A stretch of DNA of 64,000 nucleotides from PHAA01 sp963665865 (GCA_963665865.2 CAXXWF010000001.1:2852001-2916000), one strand, 5' to 3'. Positions 34,940 through 44,334 are shown, counted from the stretch's first letter. Notes: a model not told the origin generated them from the letters alone. Program-made: numbers and translations.

Positions 34940-36016
34940 TTGAATAATCAATCTCAACAATTTATAGAAAAGTATGAATCATTCCTCCAAGTCAATAAAA
35001 AAGGGCATTTTATGCAATCCCCACAATGGGCCAGGATAAAATCCTTCTGGCTCAATGAGGTGGTTGTTGTCGAAGATGATAACGGAGAAATAAAAGGTTC
35101 TATGAGTCTCTTGATCAGAAGAATTCCGTTTTTGCCATACACCATGATGTATTCACCTCGTGGACCGGTATGCGATCCACATGATTCCGCCACCTTGCGG
35201 GAACTGCTTATTAAAACCAAACAACTGGCCAAAAAATATCGCAGTTATGTTTTAAAAATGGATCCGGATATCGAAAAAGACGATACCCAGTTTGAAAACA
35301 TAATGAAAACTCTTGGTTACAAACTTAAAGGTGGTCTGAAGCCCTATGAGGGTATTCAGCCAAGATTTGTTTTTCGTTTGGATGTAAAAGATAGGACACC
35401 CGAAGAAGTGCTGCAGTCCTTTCATAATAAAACCAGATATAATATCAGATTGGCCCTTAAAAAGGGGGTCGAGGTTAAGGCAGGTTCCCGAGATGATCTG
35501 ACTGAGTATCACAAACTAATGGTTGACACTGGTATCCGTGATAAATTCATAGTGCGGAGCCAAAAGTATTATGAAAACGTGTATGATTGTTTGGGGCCCG
35601 AACACGTCAGACTTTTTATGGCATATTACGAGGGACAACCTATTGCGGGATCAATTGCCATCTTATACGGTAACAAATGCTGGTATTTATACGGAGCCAG
35701 CAGTAATGAATTCAGGAATTTAATGCCCAATTACCTTTTACAGTGGGAAATGATTAAATTGGCGATTGAATCGGGCTGTGATCTGTATGACTTCCGTGGG
35801 GCTACCGGGGACCTCAATGAAGACAGTCCGCTTTATGGACTTTATAAATTTAAAAAAGGGTTCAACGGCAAATTCACTGAATTTCTTGGGATGTTTGATT
35901 ATGTTTACAAACCGCTGATTTATTTTTGTGTGGAAAATGGAATCACTTTCGTTCGGGAATTTAGAAGACAGAAGTTTATTCTTAAAAATAAACTTAAAGG
36001 AAAAAGCCGAGATTAA
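34940..36016 (+). CDS. FemAB-family peptidoglycan bridge aminoacyltransferase
   Basis: 358 residues starting at TTG, with AGGAG upstream. Two GNAT-like halves. The first carries FMQSPQWARIKSFW and PFLPYTMMYSPRGPV. The second carries FHNKTRYNIRLALKKGVEV, IAGSIAILYGNKCWYLYGAS and YDFRGATGDLNEDSPLYGLY..FKKGF, the signature of FemA/FemX proteins. These transfer an amino acid from aminoacyl-tRNA to the stem peptide of lipid II. There is no long coiled-coil insertion, as in FemX-type single transferases. Ends with a strong terminator. Confidence 0.88.
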   Translation: MNNQSQQFIEKYESFLQVNKKGHFMQSPQWARIKSFWLNEVVVVEDDNGEIKGSMSLLIRRIPFLPYTMMYSPRGPVCDPHDSATLRELLIKTKQLAKKYRSYVLKMDPDIEKDDTQFENIMKTLGYKLKGGLKPYEGIQPRFVFRLDVKDRTPEEVLQSFHNKTRYNIRLALKKGVEVKAGSRDDLTEYHKLMVDTGIRDKFIVRSQKYYENVYDCLGPEHVRLFMAYYEGQPIAGSIAILYGNKCWYLYGASSNEFRNLMPNYLLQWEMIKLAIESGCDLYDFRGATGDLNEDSPLYGLYKFKKGFNGKFTEFLGMFDYVYKPLIYFCVENGITFVREFRRQKFILKNKLKGKSRD

Positions 36017-36067
36017 ATTTGTAGCTATGTCAGCTGTAATGTCACCTAAACCGAATTTGAATTTCCG

Positions 36068-36101
36068 GCATTCCTGGCACAATATCCAGGAATGCTTTTT
36101 T
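36068..36101 (+). terminator. Terminator of the FemAB-family gene
   Basis: Perfect 10-bp stem GCATTCCTGG / CCAGGAATGC with an 8-base loop and six T residues. Confidence 0.92.
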
Positions 36102-36120
36102 ATGCAGAAAATAGACTTAT

Positions 36121-36213
36121 TGTCATTCTGAGCGAAGTGAAGAATCTTCCCACGGTGAGGAGTAAGATCCTTCGCTAACGCTCAGGATGACATTGCGGAA
36201 GCTCAGGGTGACA
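36121..36213. repeat. Dispersed inverted-repeat element (TGTCATTCTGAGCGAAG type)
   Basis: Left arm 36121-36148 begins TGTCATTCTGAGCGAAG and ends AGAATCTT. Right arm 36164-36192 (AAGATCCTTCGC to AGGATGACA) is its imperfect reverse complement. A third, partial copy (GCTCAGGGTGACAT) follows at 36200. This matches a palindromic repeat I know from many bacterial genomes, including Chloroflexi and Bacillota. The rest of the gap to 36383 shows no gene. Confidence 0.75.
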
Positions 36214-36383
36214 TACCCGTTCTTCAACTTCTCCAGAACACATTTTCATAGGTGGTTGTGTCCAACGGGCATGAAAGATTAGCAAATTTATGCTGGACAA
36301 GCACGAAATAACAATTATTATATTGCTTAGATGATATCTTGTTGAGTATATTTTGGTGCGATGCGCAGAGAGGGATATGTTTA

Positions 36384-37901
36384 ATGAAAAAAGCCCATCT
36401 ACTGAGTGAATATATTGCAAAAATTAAGGAACATGATTTGTTGGTTTCTAACGATCATCCGCAGGGAATGGCCGACAAAAACGTCAATAAAATAGCCTAT
36501 AATTCCAATAAGGTAACATCGGCTACTCTGTTTGTCTGCAAAGGGGCCGGTTTTAAAGAAGACTATCTAGACATTGCCATAGCCAAAGGAGCCCTCGCCT
36601 ACATAAGTGAGCAAGATTATCACAAAGGCATAACATGCATTATTGTCAAAGACATTCAAAAAACCCTGTCGCTGGTTTCAATACTGTTTTATGATAATTC
36701 GGGAGATAAATTAACTTTAGTCGGGATTACCGGAACGAAGGGAAAATCAACTACGTCTTATTACGTTAAGTATATATTGGATGAATATCTGCAGACCAAT
36801 GGTCAAGGTGAGGCAGGTATTATTTCATCGATCGATACCTATGATGGGAAAACCAAACAAGAATCTCATCTTACCACTCCCGAATCATTGGAAGTACAAA
36901 TGCATTATTATAATGCGGTAAACAGTAATATTTCATATATGGTTACTGAAGTCTCCAGTCAGGCCCTTAAATATGGAAGATTGTATGGCGTTAATTTTGA
37001 TGTCGGTGTCTTTCTAAATATCTCTGAAGATCATATCAGCCCCATTGAACATATGGATTTAGAAGACTATTTTACCTCAAAACTGAAACTATTCAATCAG
37101 TGTAAAATCGCTTGCGTAAACCTGGATTCAGATAATATAGCCGGGGTTTTGGAGGCTTCCCATAATTCGGATCGGTTAATTACTTTCGGAACTACTGAGA
37201 ATGCCGATATATACGGCTATAATTTAAGGAAAGACGGATTCGATACGGTATTCAACGTAAAAACCATTAGATTTGATAAAGAATTCAGATTGACTATGCC
37301 CGGATTATTTAATGTGGAAAACGCCCTGGCTGCAATTGCGGTTGCTTATGCTTTAGACATCCCAGATGAATATATCTACTGGGGATTATTCAAAGCCAGA
37401 TCAAGCGGCAGAATGGAAGTATACGCCAGTAAGAATAATGATCGCATTATCATCGTTGATTACGCCCACAACAAATTAAGCTTTAATAAACTCTATGAGT
37501 CCACCAAAACTGAATATCCTGATCGAAAAATATTTACCGTTTTTGGCTGTCCGGGGGGCAAAGCGTATGTAAGAAGGCGTGACCTGGGCCTATTGTCCGG
37601 AATCCATTCCGATAAAGTATTTCTTACCTCCGAGGATCCCGGTGATGAAAATGTGAAGGATATATGTGAAGATATCGCCCGTTATGTTAAGGTCAATAAT
37701 GACAATTACGAAATAATCGAGGATCGAGAAGAAGCTATAAAGAAATCCATACTTTTGTCAGATCCTAATACAGTGATATTGATCACTGGCAAAGGTAATG
37801 AAACCCGGCAGAAAATAGGGAAGCAATACATAGCATGTCATTCCGATGTGGAAGCGGTAATTAAATATTTAAATGAATATGATGATGCTACCGGTATGTA
37901 A
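36384..37901 (+). CDS. MurE-like Mur ligase (UDP-MurNAc-peptide synthetase family)
   Basis: About 505 residues from the ATG at 36384 (GAGAGGG upstream). P-loop GITGTKGKSTTSYY, TTPESLEVQMHYYNA, VSSQALKYGR, the modified-Lys segment YFTSKLKLF, DYAHNKLSF and GKGNETRQKIG show the full Mur ligase fold. In place of the meso-DAP motif DNPR it has SEDPGDE, and the central motif is VFGCPGGKAYVRRRDLG. Both are features of MurE paralogues that do not add meso-DAP. Probably adds an amino acid to a muropeptide or related substrate; which one is unknown. It sits between FemAB and the D-Asp-ligase-like gene. Confidence 0.85.
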   Translation: MKKAHLLSEYIAKIKEHDLLVSNDHPQGMADKNVNKIAYNSNKVTSATLFVCKGAGFKEDYLDIAIAKGALAYISEQDYHKGITCIIVKDIQKTLSLVSILFYDNSGDKLTLVGITGTKGKSTTSYYVKYILDEYLQTNGQGEAGIISSIDTYDGKTKQESHLTTPESLEVQMHYYNAVNSNISYMVTEVSSQALKYGRLYGVNFDVGVFLNISEDHISPIEHMDLEDYFTSKLKLFNQCKIACVNLDSDNIAGVLEASHNSDRLITFGTTENADIYGYNLRKDGFDTVFNVKTIRFDKEFRLTMPGLFNVENALAAIAVAYALDIPDEYIYWGLFKARSSGRMEVYASKNNDRIIIVDYAHNKLSFNKLYESTKTEYPDRKIFTVFGCPGGKAYVRRRDLGLLSGIHSDKVFLTSEDPGDENVKDICEDIARYVKVNNDNYEIIEDREEAIKKSILLSDPNTVILITGKGNETRQKIGKQYIACHSDVEAVIKYLNEYDDATGM

Positions 37902-37923
37902 GGACGAATCAAGACATTCTAGT

Positions 37924-38124
37924 CTAAAGACCAAAGCTCACTTCATACCAGATTCTGTCTTCTGAATCATCTTGGGTCACAATTTTGTTAAACCTAGCCC
38001 GGGGATATTTGTTTTTTAGATGCTTAATTTCCTGGTTGGATAATCTCAATTCTCTAAACAGATTCCCCTCTCGGAAAGATTCGGCTAAGAAACTCTCAAA
38101 TTTCGCCATATCAAAGTTATTCAT
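37924..38124 (-). CDS. Small protein of unknown function
   Basis: 66 residues, acidic and helical at the start (FDMAKFESFLAESFREGN) with a basic middle (IKHLKNKYPRARF). Good GGGGGAGAG site before the ATG. No family recognised. It lies directly downstream of the ATP-grasp gene on the same strand, gap 75 bp, so probably co-transcribed. Confidence 0.6.
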   Translation of the reverse strand: MNNFDMAKFESFLAESFREGNLFRELRLSNQEIKHLKNKYPRARFNKIVTQDDSEDRIWYEVSFGL

Positions 38125-38199
38125 AATTCTCTCCCCCTATATATAAAGAATGTACCTGCTCGTTACGGCAACTTTTTGCCTAGGTTAATAGACGGCAAA

Positions 38200-39411
38200 T
38201 TAAATATAATATTTGCGGTATTTCGCATAATGACTTAGGTGAGATTTGAGCAGAAACATCATCCTTCGCAACCCATTGTCTCCCTTTAAGAATAAAGGAT
38301 TAACAGATTTCTTCTCCCTAATCAATTGTTTAATCCTATCGATATACTTTTCATCTTTTACATATCTATAAACTATCGACAGCGGTACAACTATAAATAA
38401 ATGCTCTGTATTGGCTATTTCATAGGGGATATCCTTATTGTAAATGTACTCTTCGGTCACGTATTTGGCTAAATTATAGCCTGCGCCGGTTACGTAATAA
38501 CTCGCTCTTCCCTGTCTAAGGTTAATCTCAAATACCTTCAATTTTCCATCGCGGCAATCATATTTGATATCGAAATTGCAAAATCCCTCAAATTCAATAC
38601 CTTCCAAAAATTCCTTTATCTTATCTGACAGTTCTTCATTATAGTCGTTCATGATTACGGCAGCATTCCCCAGACCATGGGGGGTATGTTCCTCCAGCAT
38701 TACATGCCCCATTGCTAGCAATTTCACCTTTTTGTCTCGGCCCGAAAAGCAATTCATTACTCTAATGTAAGTGTCATCACCCGGAATATAATCTTGAATA
38801 ATCAGTTTATCCTTATATCCGGACTGGTAGATTTCGTTTATTACCCGTTTTAAATCCTGGTAATTGGCTAATTTATATACTTTCTTTTGTCCCAGAAACT
38901 CATTGGCCCAATACTTAACCCCATCAGATGGCTTAAGAATAACCGGAAAATCAAAAGGGAGAACAAAATTATCTTGCATTGCTTCTTCATAGAGGAAAGT
39001 CTTAGGGTATTCTATTTGATGCTGATCACATATTTGATAGAATTTCTCTTTGGTAATCAAATCCTGCATCAGCTTTTCTTCAATGTAAGGTACAATGATA
39101 TTTTCTCTTAAAGACTCTTTATTTTTAATAATAAGTTCTACGTAATTGTCCCCACAGCCTAGCAGTATCAGCTTTTTAGAAGCATTTTGGTCAGCTAGGC
39201 AGTTTACCGTTTGGATAAATACCTCAGGACGATCCAGATTCTTATCAGCATGGTATTTAATTATTTTACTATGGCAACTCGGTCCGGTAGGATATTTCCC
39301 TATTACCACCGACCTAATGCGGTATTCCTCATAAAATGCTCGAGCCATACTATAGGTATTAATGTCATTTCCAAGCAACAAGGGAATAAACTCTTTTTCT
39401 TCTATGTTCAA
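38200..39411 (-). CDS. ATP-grasp ligase resembling D-aspartate ligase (Asl-type)
   Basis: 403 residues. The N-terminus FIPLLLGNDINTYSMARAFY resembles the D-aspartate ligase that builds the D-Asp bridge in Enterococcus faecium. Then LLGCGDNYVELI, the ATP-grasp body (FPVILKPSDGVKYWANEF, LIIQDYIPGDDTYIRV) and the metal site FEINLRQGRASYYVTGAG. Such enzymes join a D-amino acid to the stem-peptide Lys or related group using ATP. Its neighbours (FemAB, MurE-like, MurJ) support peptidoglycan work. D-Asp specificity is not proven, and no aspartate racemase gene is seen. Confidence 0.78.
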   Translation of the reverse strand: MNIEEKEFIPLLLGNDINTYSMARAFYEEYRIRSVVIGKYPTGPSCHSKIIKYHADKNLDRPEVFIQTVNCLADQNASKKLILLGCGDNYVELIIKNKESLRENIIVPYIEEKLMQDLITKEKFYQICDQHQIEYPKTFLYEEAMQDNFVLPFDFPVILKPSDGVKYWANEFLGQKKVYKLANYQDLKRVINEIYQSGYKDKLIIQDYIPGDDTYIRVMNCFSGRDKKVKLLAMGHVMLEEHTPHGLGNAAVIMNDYNEELSDKIKEFLEGIEFEGFCNFDIKYDCRDGKLKVFEINLRQGRASYYVTGAGYNLAKYVTEEYIYNKDIPYEIANTEHLFIVVPLSIVYRYVKDEKYIDRIKQLIREKKSVNPLFLKGDNGLRRMMFLLKSHLSHYAKYRKYYI

Positions 39412-39576
39412 TTTGAAATATCTCCATATTTTAATATGCGAAAATTTTAACTTAATTCCCAGTAATTATCGCGCTAATTTTAATACAATATTCTCTTATA
39501 TTCAAGCAGTTTTTGGTTCACTTGTCGAATCTAATGCTCATTAGGCTATATTCCTAGAATAGGCGATTGAAGGAGA

Positions 39577-41148
39577 TTAGCCAAGAAAGCTTAAACCGGG
39601 CAAACGTTTCTTGACTAGATCCAGAACCAGGCGGGCTTCCTCCAGACGGAAGAGCAGAATAATTATTGAATAGACCACTACGCCGACTCCAACTGCAGCG
39701 ACTACGGTTATTAGTTCATTTAACTTGGGAGCTAGGGTCAATACATTTTTCATGTAACTATTTACAAAGTCTACTATCAAATACATAATCCCGGACGCTC
39801 CTGATGAAATGATGAAACTCCTCATTATCTTATAACCGTCGATACTACCAAGACGTAACTTAAGAATACCTATCAATATCAATATGTTTAGTACACCGGC
39901 TATGGAATAGGCCAGAGCCAGCCCCCGTTCCTCAAAATATCCGACCATCATCATAGCAAAACCTATGTTTAGAGCAACCGATGCCCCTCCTACCACTACC
40001 GGAGTAATTGTATCCTGAAGAGAATAAAACACCCGGTTAAGGAGTGGTAAGGCGCTGTAGGCGAAGAGACCAATGCAATAAAAAGCCAATACCAATCCGG
40101 TGGATACGGTATTGGCAGCCGTAAATTTGCCCTGCTGAAAAAGCAATCCAATAATCGGTTCACGCAGAGCTATTAAGCCAACACTGGCAGGAATGGTAAT
40201 CAGAAATACCGCTCTTAACCCCAGGGAAAAAGTTCTTTTGAAATCCTTGATTTCATTTCTAACTATCTGCAGATTCATACTGGGGAAAACCGCCATGGCG
40301 ATAGGAATTCCAAAAATGCCGATAGGCATTTGCATTAAGCGTTGGGCCAGTCGTAGGGCGGATATGGAACCCTCAGTCAACCCAGATGCCAGGTTTTGGG
40401 TAACAAACAGGTTAATCTGGGATACCGAAAGCCCAATTAATATGGGCACCATCAAAAACATAATCTGCTTGAATCCGGGATGCCGCAAATTAAATATAGG
40501 GTAATATCTCATCCCCGCTTTAAGTAAAGCCGGAATTTGCACTGCCAGATTAAGAATGGAACCAACCACCACCCCGATGGAAAAGGCCATAATGCCCACT
40601 TCCTTAGCCAAGGCCAAACCGACCGCGATAATTCCCACATTATATAGAATAGAGCCAATGGCCGGGCTGGAGAAGTGTTGTTTGGAATTCAAAATACCCA
40701 GAGCTATGCCGCTCAGCGTCATGAGTACAGTTTGGATTAGCATCACCCTGGTCAGGGTAACCGCCAACGTAATCTGTTCCGGCGGCAGCTTGGGAACCAG
40801 CATAATCATCAGCGGTCTGGCAAAAATCTCTCCCGCTATAATTAATACCAGCATCAACAACATGGCATAGTTAAACACGATGCTGGCAACTTTCCAGGCT
40901 TCTTCCTCCTGATTGCGTGCTAAATAACTGCTAAATACCGGAATGAAGGCCGAACTCAAGGCTCCGCCTACCAGCAGCATATAAATTAAATCGGGAATTG
41001 AAAAGGCTGCGTTATATGCATCTGTGATATGGGATTGTCCAAACCAGCTGTAGAGTACCATATCTCTGGCCATGCCCAGCAAGCGGGCCAGAAGGGTGGT
41101 AATCATCATAAAACCGGCTGCTTTTACCATAATTTTATTTGTGGACAT
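39577..41148 (-). CDS. murJ: Lipid II flippase MurJ (MviN)
   Basis: 523 residues, about 14 TM helices of the MOP superfamily. Signatures are ARLLGMARDMVLYSWFGQSH near the N-terminus, PDLIYMLLVGGALSSAFIPV, and QRLMQMPIGIFGIPIAMAVFP in the middle. It moves lipid II across the membrane for wall synthesis. Good GGGGAA-type site before the ATG. It is the first gene of the minus-strand group here; gap of about 165 bp to the ATP-grasp gene. Confidence 0.93.
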   Translation of the reverse strand: MSTNKIMVKAAGFMMITTLLARLLGMARDMVLYSWFGQSHITDAYNAAFSIPDLIYMLLVGGALSSAFIPVFSSYLARNQEEEAWKVASIVFNYAMLLMLVLIIAGEIFARPLMIMLVPKLPPEQITLAVTLTRVMLIQTVLMTLSGIALGILNSKQHFSSPAIGSILYNVGIIAVGLALAKEVGIMAFSIGVVVGSILNLAVQIPALLKAGMRYYPIFNLRHPGFKQIMFLMVPILIGLSVSQINLFVTQNLASGLTEGSISALRLAQRLMQMPIGIFGIPIAMAVFPSMNLQIVRNEIKDFKRTFSLGLRAVFLITIPASVGLIALREPIIGLLFQQGKFTAANTVSTGLVLAFYCIGLFAYSALPLLNRVFYSLQDTITPVVVGGASVALNIGFAMMMVGYFEERGLALAYSIAGVLNILILIGILKLRLGSIDGYKIMRSFIISSGASGIMYLIVDFVNSYMKNVLTLAPKLNELITVVAAVGVGVVVYSIIILLFRLEEARLVLDLVKKRLPGLSFLG

Positions 41149-41502
41149 TATTTTTCCCCTTAACTTCTCTTACCAATTTATATGTCTCTTACCTGTGAGA
41201 TAATATAACATTCAAAGCAAGCATCTGCAATGTTATTGAGGATTAAACACTTGACAATTCCTTGGCATCTTATCCCATCGCCTAGCATTTCCAAAGAGAT
41301 CTTTGAATTGGACAAAATACCAGAGGTCCTCCAACCCTAGGATGACTTGTCCATTTTAGAGGGCTTACAGCACATTTGAATAAAGGCTGGCAAGATTATA
41401 GACTATGTACTAGCACTACCTACTAAACTGCTTCGTTTTAACAAGTGAAGCAACCTAACTTTCCACAGACATATAGACAACAGTTTAGAAAGGAGTTACT
41501 AA
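41149..41502. other. Gap of 354 bp
   Basis: Divergent upstream region of murJ and the 3D-domain gene. I see no gene or RNA here; a TTGACA at 41251 has no convincing -10 partner. Confidence 0.5.
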
Positions 41503-42255
41503 ATGTTAGGTAAAAAGATAATTATACCAGTTTTTATTTTGTCATTATTGTTTACAAACCTGTTCATTGTTAGAAGTGATGCTGCCCCATCTGCTTCCGA
41601 TCATTCCGCTAAGGTGAGAGACACCGAGGTTGTACAGTTCCAACAAATGCTCAATGATAAGGGATTCTGGATCGGAGCAATCGATGGTATTTTAAGTTCC
41701 CAAGCATACCAGACAGTAATGCAATTTCAAATGGAAACCAATCTGGTTGCGGATGGCTTCGTAGGACAACAAATCAGACAAGCACCAATTTTGTCCGCCA
41801 TCGATTCAGCGTCCGCATCGACTCTGTTTTTGGCCGAAAGCCCGGCGCAGTCTGACAACCCTGCTGCTAACCCTTCAGGGTCTGTCAGTACTACAGCTGT
41901 GAAACCAGCCGTAAAACCAGCTACAACCGTATCTCGAGGAACATCCACCCCATCCCGGGCGGGCAAAGTAATTACTATGGTTTCCACCGGCTATGACGGC
42001 TGCTATGCGTGTAATAAACCATATTATGGTGCTCCTTCATATATCGGTCTTCCTCTGGCACGTGGAATTGTAGCTGTGGATCCGAATGTTATCCCCATGG
42101 GAACCCGACTTTATGTGGAAGGTTACGGCAATGCTATTGCTGCTGATCAAGGTAATGCTATAAATGGTAATAGGATTGATCTTTTCTTTGACTCCCATCA
42201 ACAGGCATCGAAATGGGGCATTAAGACGGTTAAGGTAACCATCTTGGGTAAATAA
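41503..42255 (+). CDS. Secreted 3D-domain protein with peptidoglycan-binding domain
   Basis: 250 residues. A signal peptide (about 1-28, ending SDAAP), a PG_binding_1 domain (FQQMLNDKGFWIGAIDGILS, FQMETNLVADGFVG), a Pro/Ala/Thr linker and a C-terminal 3D domain with its three conserved Asp (VAVDPNVIPMGTRLYV, AADQG, IDLFFDS). This architecture is like YuiC/YocH/SpoIID-stabilising 3D proteins, thought to be lytic transglycosylases. Wall hydrolysis is the likely role. AAAGGAG before the ATG; a terminator follows. Confidence 0.9.
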   Translation: MLGKKIIIPVFILSLLFTNLFIVRSDAAPSASDHSAKVRDTEVVQFQQMLNDKGFWIGAIDGILSSQAYQTVMQFQMETNLVADGFVGQQIRQAPILSAIDSASASTLFLAESPAQSDNPAANPSGSVSTTAVKPAVKPATTVSRGTSTPSRAGKVITMVSTGYDGCYACNKPYYGAPSYIGLPLARGIVAVDPNVIPMGTRLYVEGYGNAIAADQGNAINGNRIDLFFDSHQQASKWGIKTVKVTILGK

Positions 42256-42262
42256 GAAAGCG

Positions 42263-42290
42263 GCTGTCCCTAAGTGGGCAGCTATATTTT
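42263..42290 (+). terminator. Terminator of the 3D-domain gene
   Basis: Stem GCTG(T)CCC / GGGCAGC followed by TATATTTTT; the second, longer palindrome begins 3 bp later. Confidence 0.75.
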
Positions 42291-42292
42291 TC

Positions 42293-42325
42293 GGCGAGGC
42301 ACAGGAACGGTTCTTGTGCCTCGCC
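42293..42325. repeat. Long GC-rich palindrome
   Basis: Arms GGCGAGGCACAGGAAC and GTTCTTGTGCCTCGCC pair with one mismatch around a single G. Followed by TTTCT. One of several such extragenic palindromes in the window. Confidence 0.7.
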
Positions 42326-42415
42326 TTTCTGTATTTACCTTGGCGTGCTTTGTAGGCAGCAATGTGATACCATTAACATTACTCAAATATTGTTGCCTAA
42401 GGAAAGGAGCAAACT

Positions 42416-43237
42416 ATGGATATTAAACCAATAAAAAACCAGCTCAAGCTTTATGGATTTAATAATCTTACTAAAACCTTGAGCTTTAATCTGTATGATA
42501 TATGTTACGCTATCAATCCGGAACACAGACGAGAATATATAGAATATGTTGATGAAGAGTATAATGCAGAAAGATTAACCAAAATTCTAACCAAGGTTAC
42601 AGATATAATTGGGGCCACCATTCTCAACATTGCTATGCAGGATTACGATCCTCAGGGATCCAGTGTAACCATCCTCATTGCTGAAAATGAGAGTCGTGCC
42701 GACGCCTGTGGTGATCTGAGTAAGGAATCACCCGGCCCTTTGCCCGAGTCAGTAGTTGCTCATTTAGACAAAAGTCACATTACCGTTCATACTTATCCGG
42801 AAAGTCATCCTGATAGAGGGGTAAGCACCTTCCGAGCTGATATCGATATTTCCACCTGCGGGCAAATCTCCCCGCTCAAAGCATTAAATTACCTTATTAA
42901 TAGCTTCAATCCGGACATAAGTATCATTGATTACCGGGTTAGGGGCTTTACCCGCGATCTCGATGGCAAGAAATATTTTATCGACCATAAGATCAATTCT
43001 ATTCAGAACTATATATCCAGTAGAACCCGCAGTCTGTATCAAATGATTGATGTAAATGTTTATCAGGATAACATCTTTCATACCAAAATGCTGCTGAAGG
43101 AGTTCGATTTGGACAACTATTTATTCGGAACAGCGAAACAGGACCTTAAACCCAGAGAAAAGTTTAAAATAAAAAGGCTAATCAAAAGAGAAATGATGGA
43201 GATATACACCGGGCAAAACATATCAGGGTTTCAATAG
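42416..43237 (+). CDS. speD: S-adenosylmethionine decarboxylase proenzyme, E. coli type
   Basis: 273 residues, the length of the larger SpeD class. It makes decarboxylated SAM for spermidine synthesis and self-cleaves to form a pyruvoyl group. The cleavage site is in LDKSHITVHTYPE, at Lys119/Ser120. DIDISTCGQISPLKALNYLI and YQMIDVNVYQDNIFHTKM are typical of this class. AAAGGAG before the ATG. No spermidine synthase gene (speE) is in the window. Confidence 0.93.
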   Translation: MDIKPIKNQLKLYGFNNLTKTLSFNLYDICYAINPEHRREYIEYVDEEYNAERLTKILTKVTDIIGATILNIAMQDYDPQGSSVTILIAENESRADACGDLSKESPGPLPESVVAHLDKSHITVHTYPESHPDRGVSTFRADIDISTCGQISPLKALNYLINSFNPDISIIDYRVRGFTRDLDGKKYFIDHKINSIQNYISSRTRSLYQMIDVNVYQDNIFHTKMLLKEFDLDNYLFGTAKQDLKPREKFKIKRLIKREMMEIYTGQNISGFQ

Positions 43238-43315
43238 AACTGCCTCCTAGCAAGTACTTCGGGTCTGAGCGCAAGTAGGGACGTTCTTGCCTTGTGCTAG
43301 TTAGCACGCTATATG

Positions 43316-44185
43316 TCAATCTTCATCGTAGAAATCTAGATACGAATACTTCCTTCCGTCCTTTTGCCAACCCAGTATACATTCCATATTCACATTCTGA
43401 GTTGACCTCATTATCAGTTTGTCAGCGTTGGGAAATTTCTTTTTCAACTCTGCTATTGCATCCTTAATCTCATACCGCTTGCTCGCTATCCTCTCGGCGG
43501 CTACCATGCAGGCACAATTTAAAGGCCAAATGCCGTGTTCCTGAGTAAACTTCTCGATAAATTGCTCCTCCACATAATAAAGGGGGCGAATTAATTCCAA
43601 TCCCTCAAAATGGGCTGCTTTTAATTTGGGCAGCATGGTTTTGAAGGAACCTGCATAAAACATGTTTAAAAGAGTTGTTTCAATAACATCATTAAAATGA
43701 TGCCCTAGCGCCAGTTTATTGCATCCTAATTGCTGTGCTTTTGAATATAAAGCCCCGCGACGCATCTTAGCACACATATAGCACGGATAATCCTGAGCGA
43801 TCTCATCAACAATATTAAAAATATTTGACTTAAAAAGATGAATAGGAATATTTAAATACTGACAATTATCCAGCAATAAAACCCTTATACTTTCATGATA
43901 CCCGGGATCCATGGCGATGAATTCTAATTCGAAATTTCGATTGCCATGGCGCTGCAATTCTTGCAATAGTTTGGCCATAAGGGTGCTGTCTTTACCGCCG
44001 GAGACTGCAACTGCTATTCTGTCCCCATCCTCAATCAAATCAAAATCCTTGATAGCCTTAATAAATTTGGACCATAAATTTTTTCTATATTTGGTGATGA
44101 TAGCGCGTTCGATTTTTGGTAGTGCCGCTCTTTCTCCCGTCGGCGGTGGTGTTTCACACCCATTGCCTGCAACTTTGCCCATCAT
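43316..44185 (-). CDS. TtcA-like tRNA 2-thiocytidine synthetase family protein
   Basis: 289 residues with the PP-loop VAVSGGKDSTLMAKLL, the Cys pair in CYMCAKMRRGALYSKA, ALGHHFNDVIETTLLNMFY, and a third Cys in PLNCACMVA. This is the TtcA/TtuA-type cluster-binding set. These enzymes thiolate C32 of some tRNAs using a [4Fe-4S] cluster. Either of two adjacent ATG codons could start it. Alone on its strand with the YmaF gene upstream, separated by a terminator. Confidence 0.85.
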   Translation of the reverse strand: MMGKVAGNGCETPPPTGERAALPKIERAIITKYRKNLWSKFIKAIKDFDLIEDGDRIAVAVSGGKDSTLMAKLLQELQRHGNRNFELEFIAMDPGYHESIRVLLLDNCQYLNIPIHLFKSNIFNIVDEIAQDYPCYMCAKMRRGALYSKAQQLGCNKLALGHHFNDVIETTLLNMFYAGSFKTMLPKLKAAHFEGLELIRPLYYVEEQFIEKFTQEHGIWPLNCACMVAAERIASKRYEIKDAIAELKKKFPNADKLIMRSTQNVNMECILGWQKDGRKYSYLDFYDED

Positions 44186-44274
44186 TCAGCCTCTCTCATT
44201 CAAAATACGGTAACTCCTCTACCATAGTATAGACTATTCCTGTAGCTTTAAAAGAACTAAGGGTAAAATTAGCG

Positions 44275-44297
44275 TAAAAAATGGGGCCTAAGCCCCA
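44275..44297 (-). terminator. Terminator of the YmaF-family gene
   Basis: Stem TGGGGC / GCCCCA with a 4-base loop, followed by a T-run on the minus strand (A-run 44275-44281). Confidence 0.88.
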
Positions 44298-44334
44298 ATA
44301 AGATTAGTTTAACAACATACCTCATTTTTATTTA

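Noticed and set aside
43238..43315. Weak inverted repeat between speD and the ttcA-like gene
   Set aside because: Short, interrupted arms with no T-run; not enough for a terminator call.
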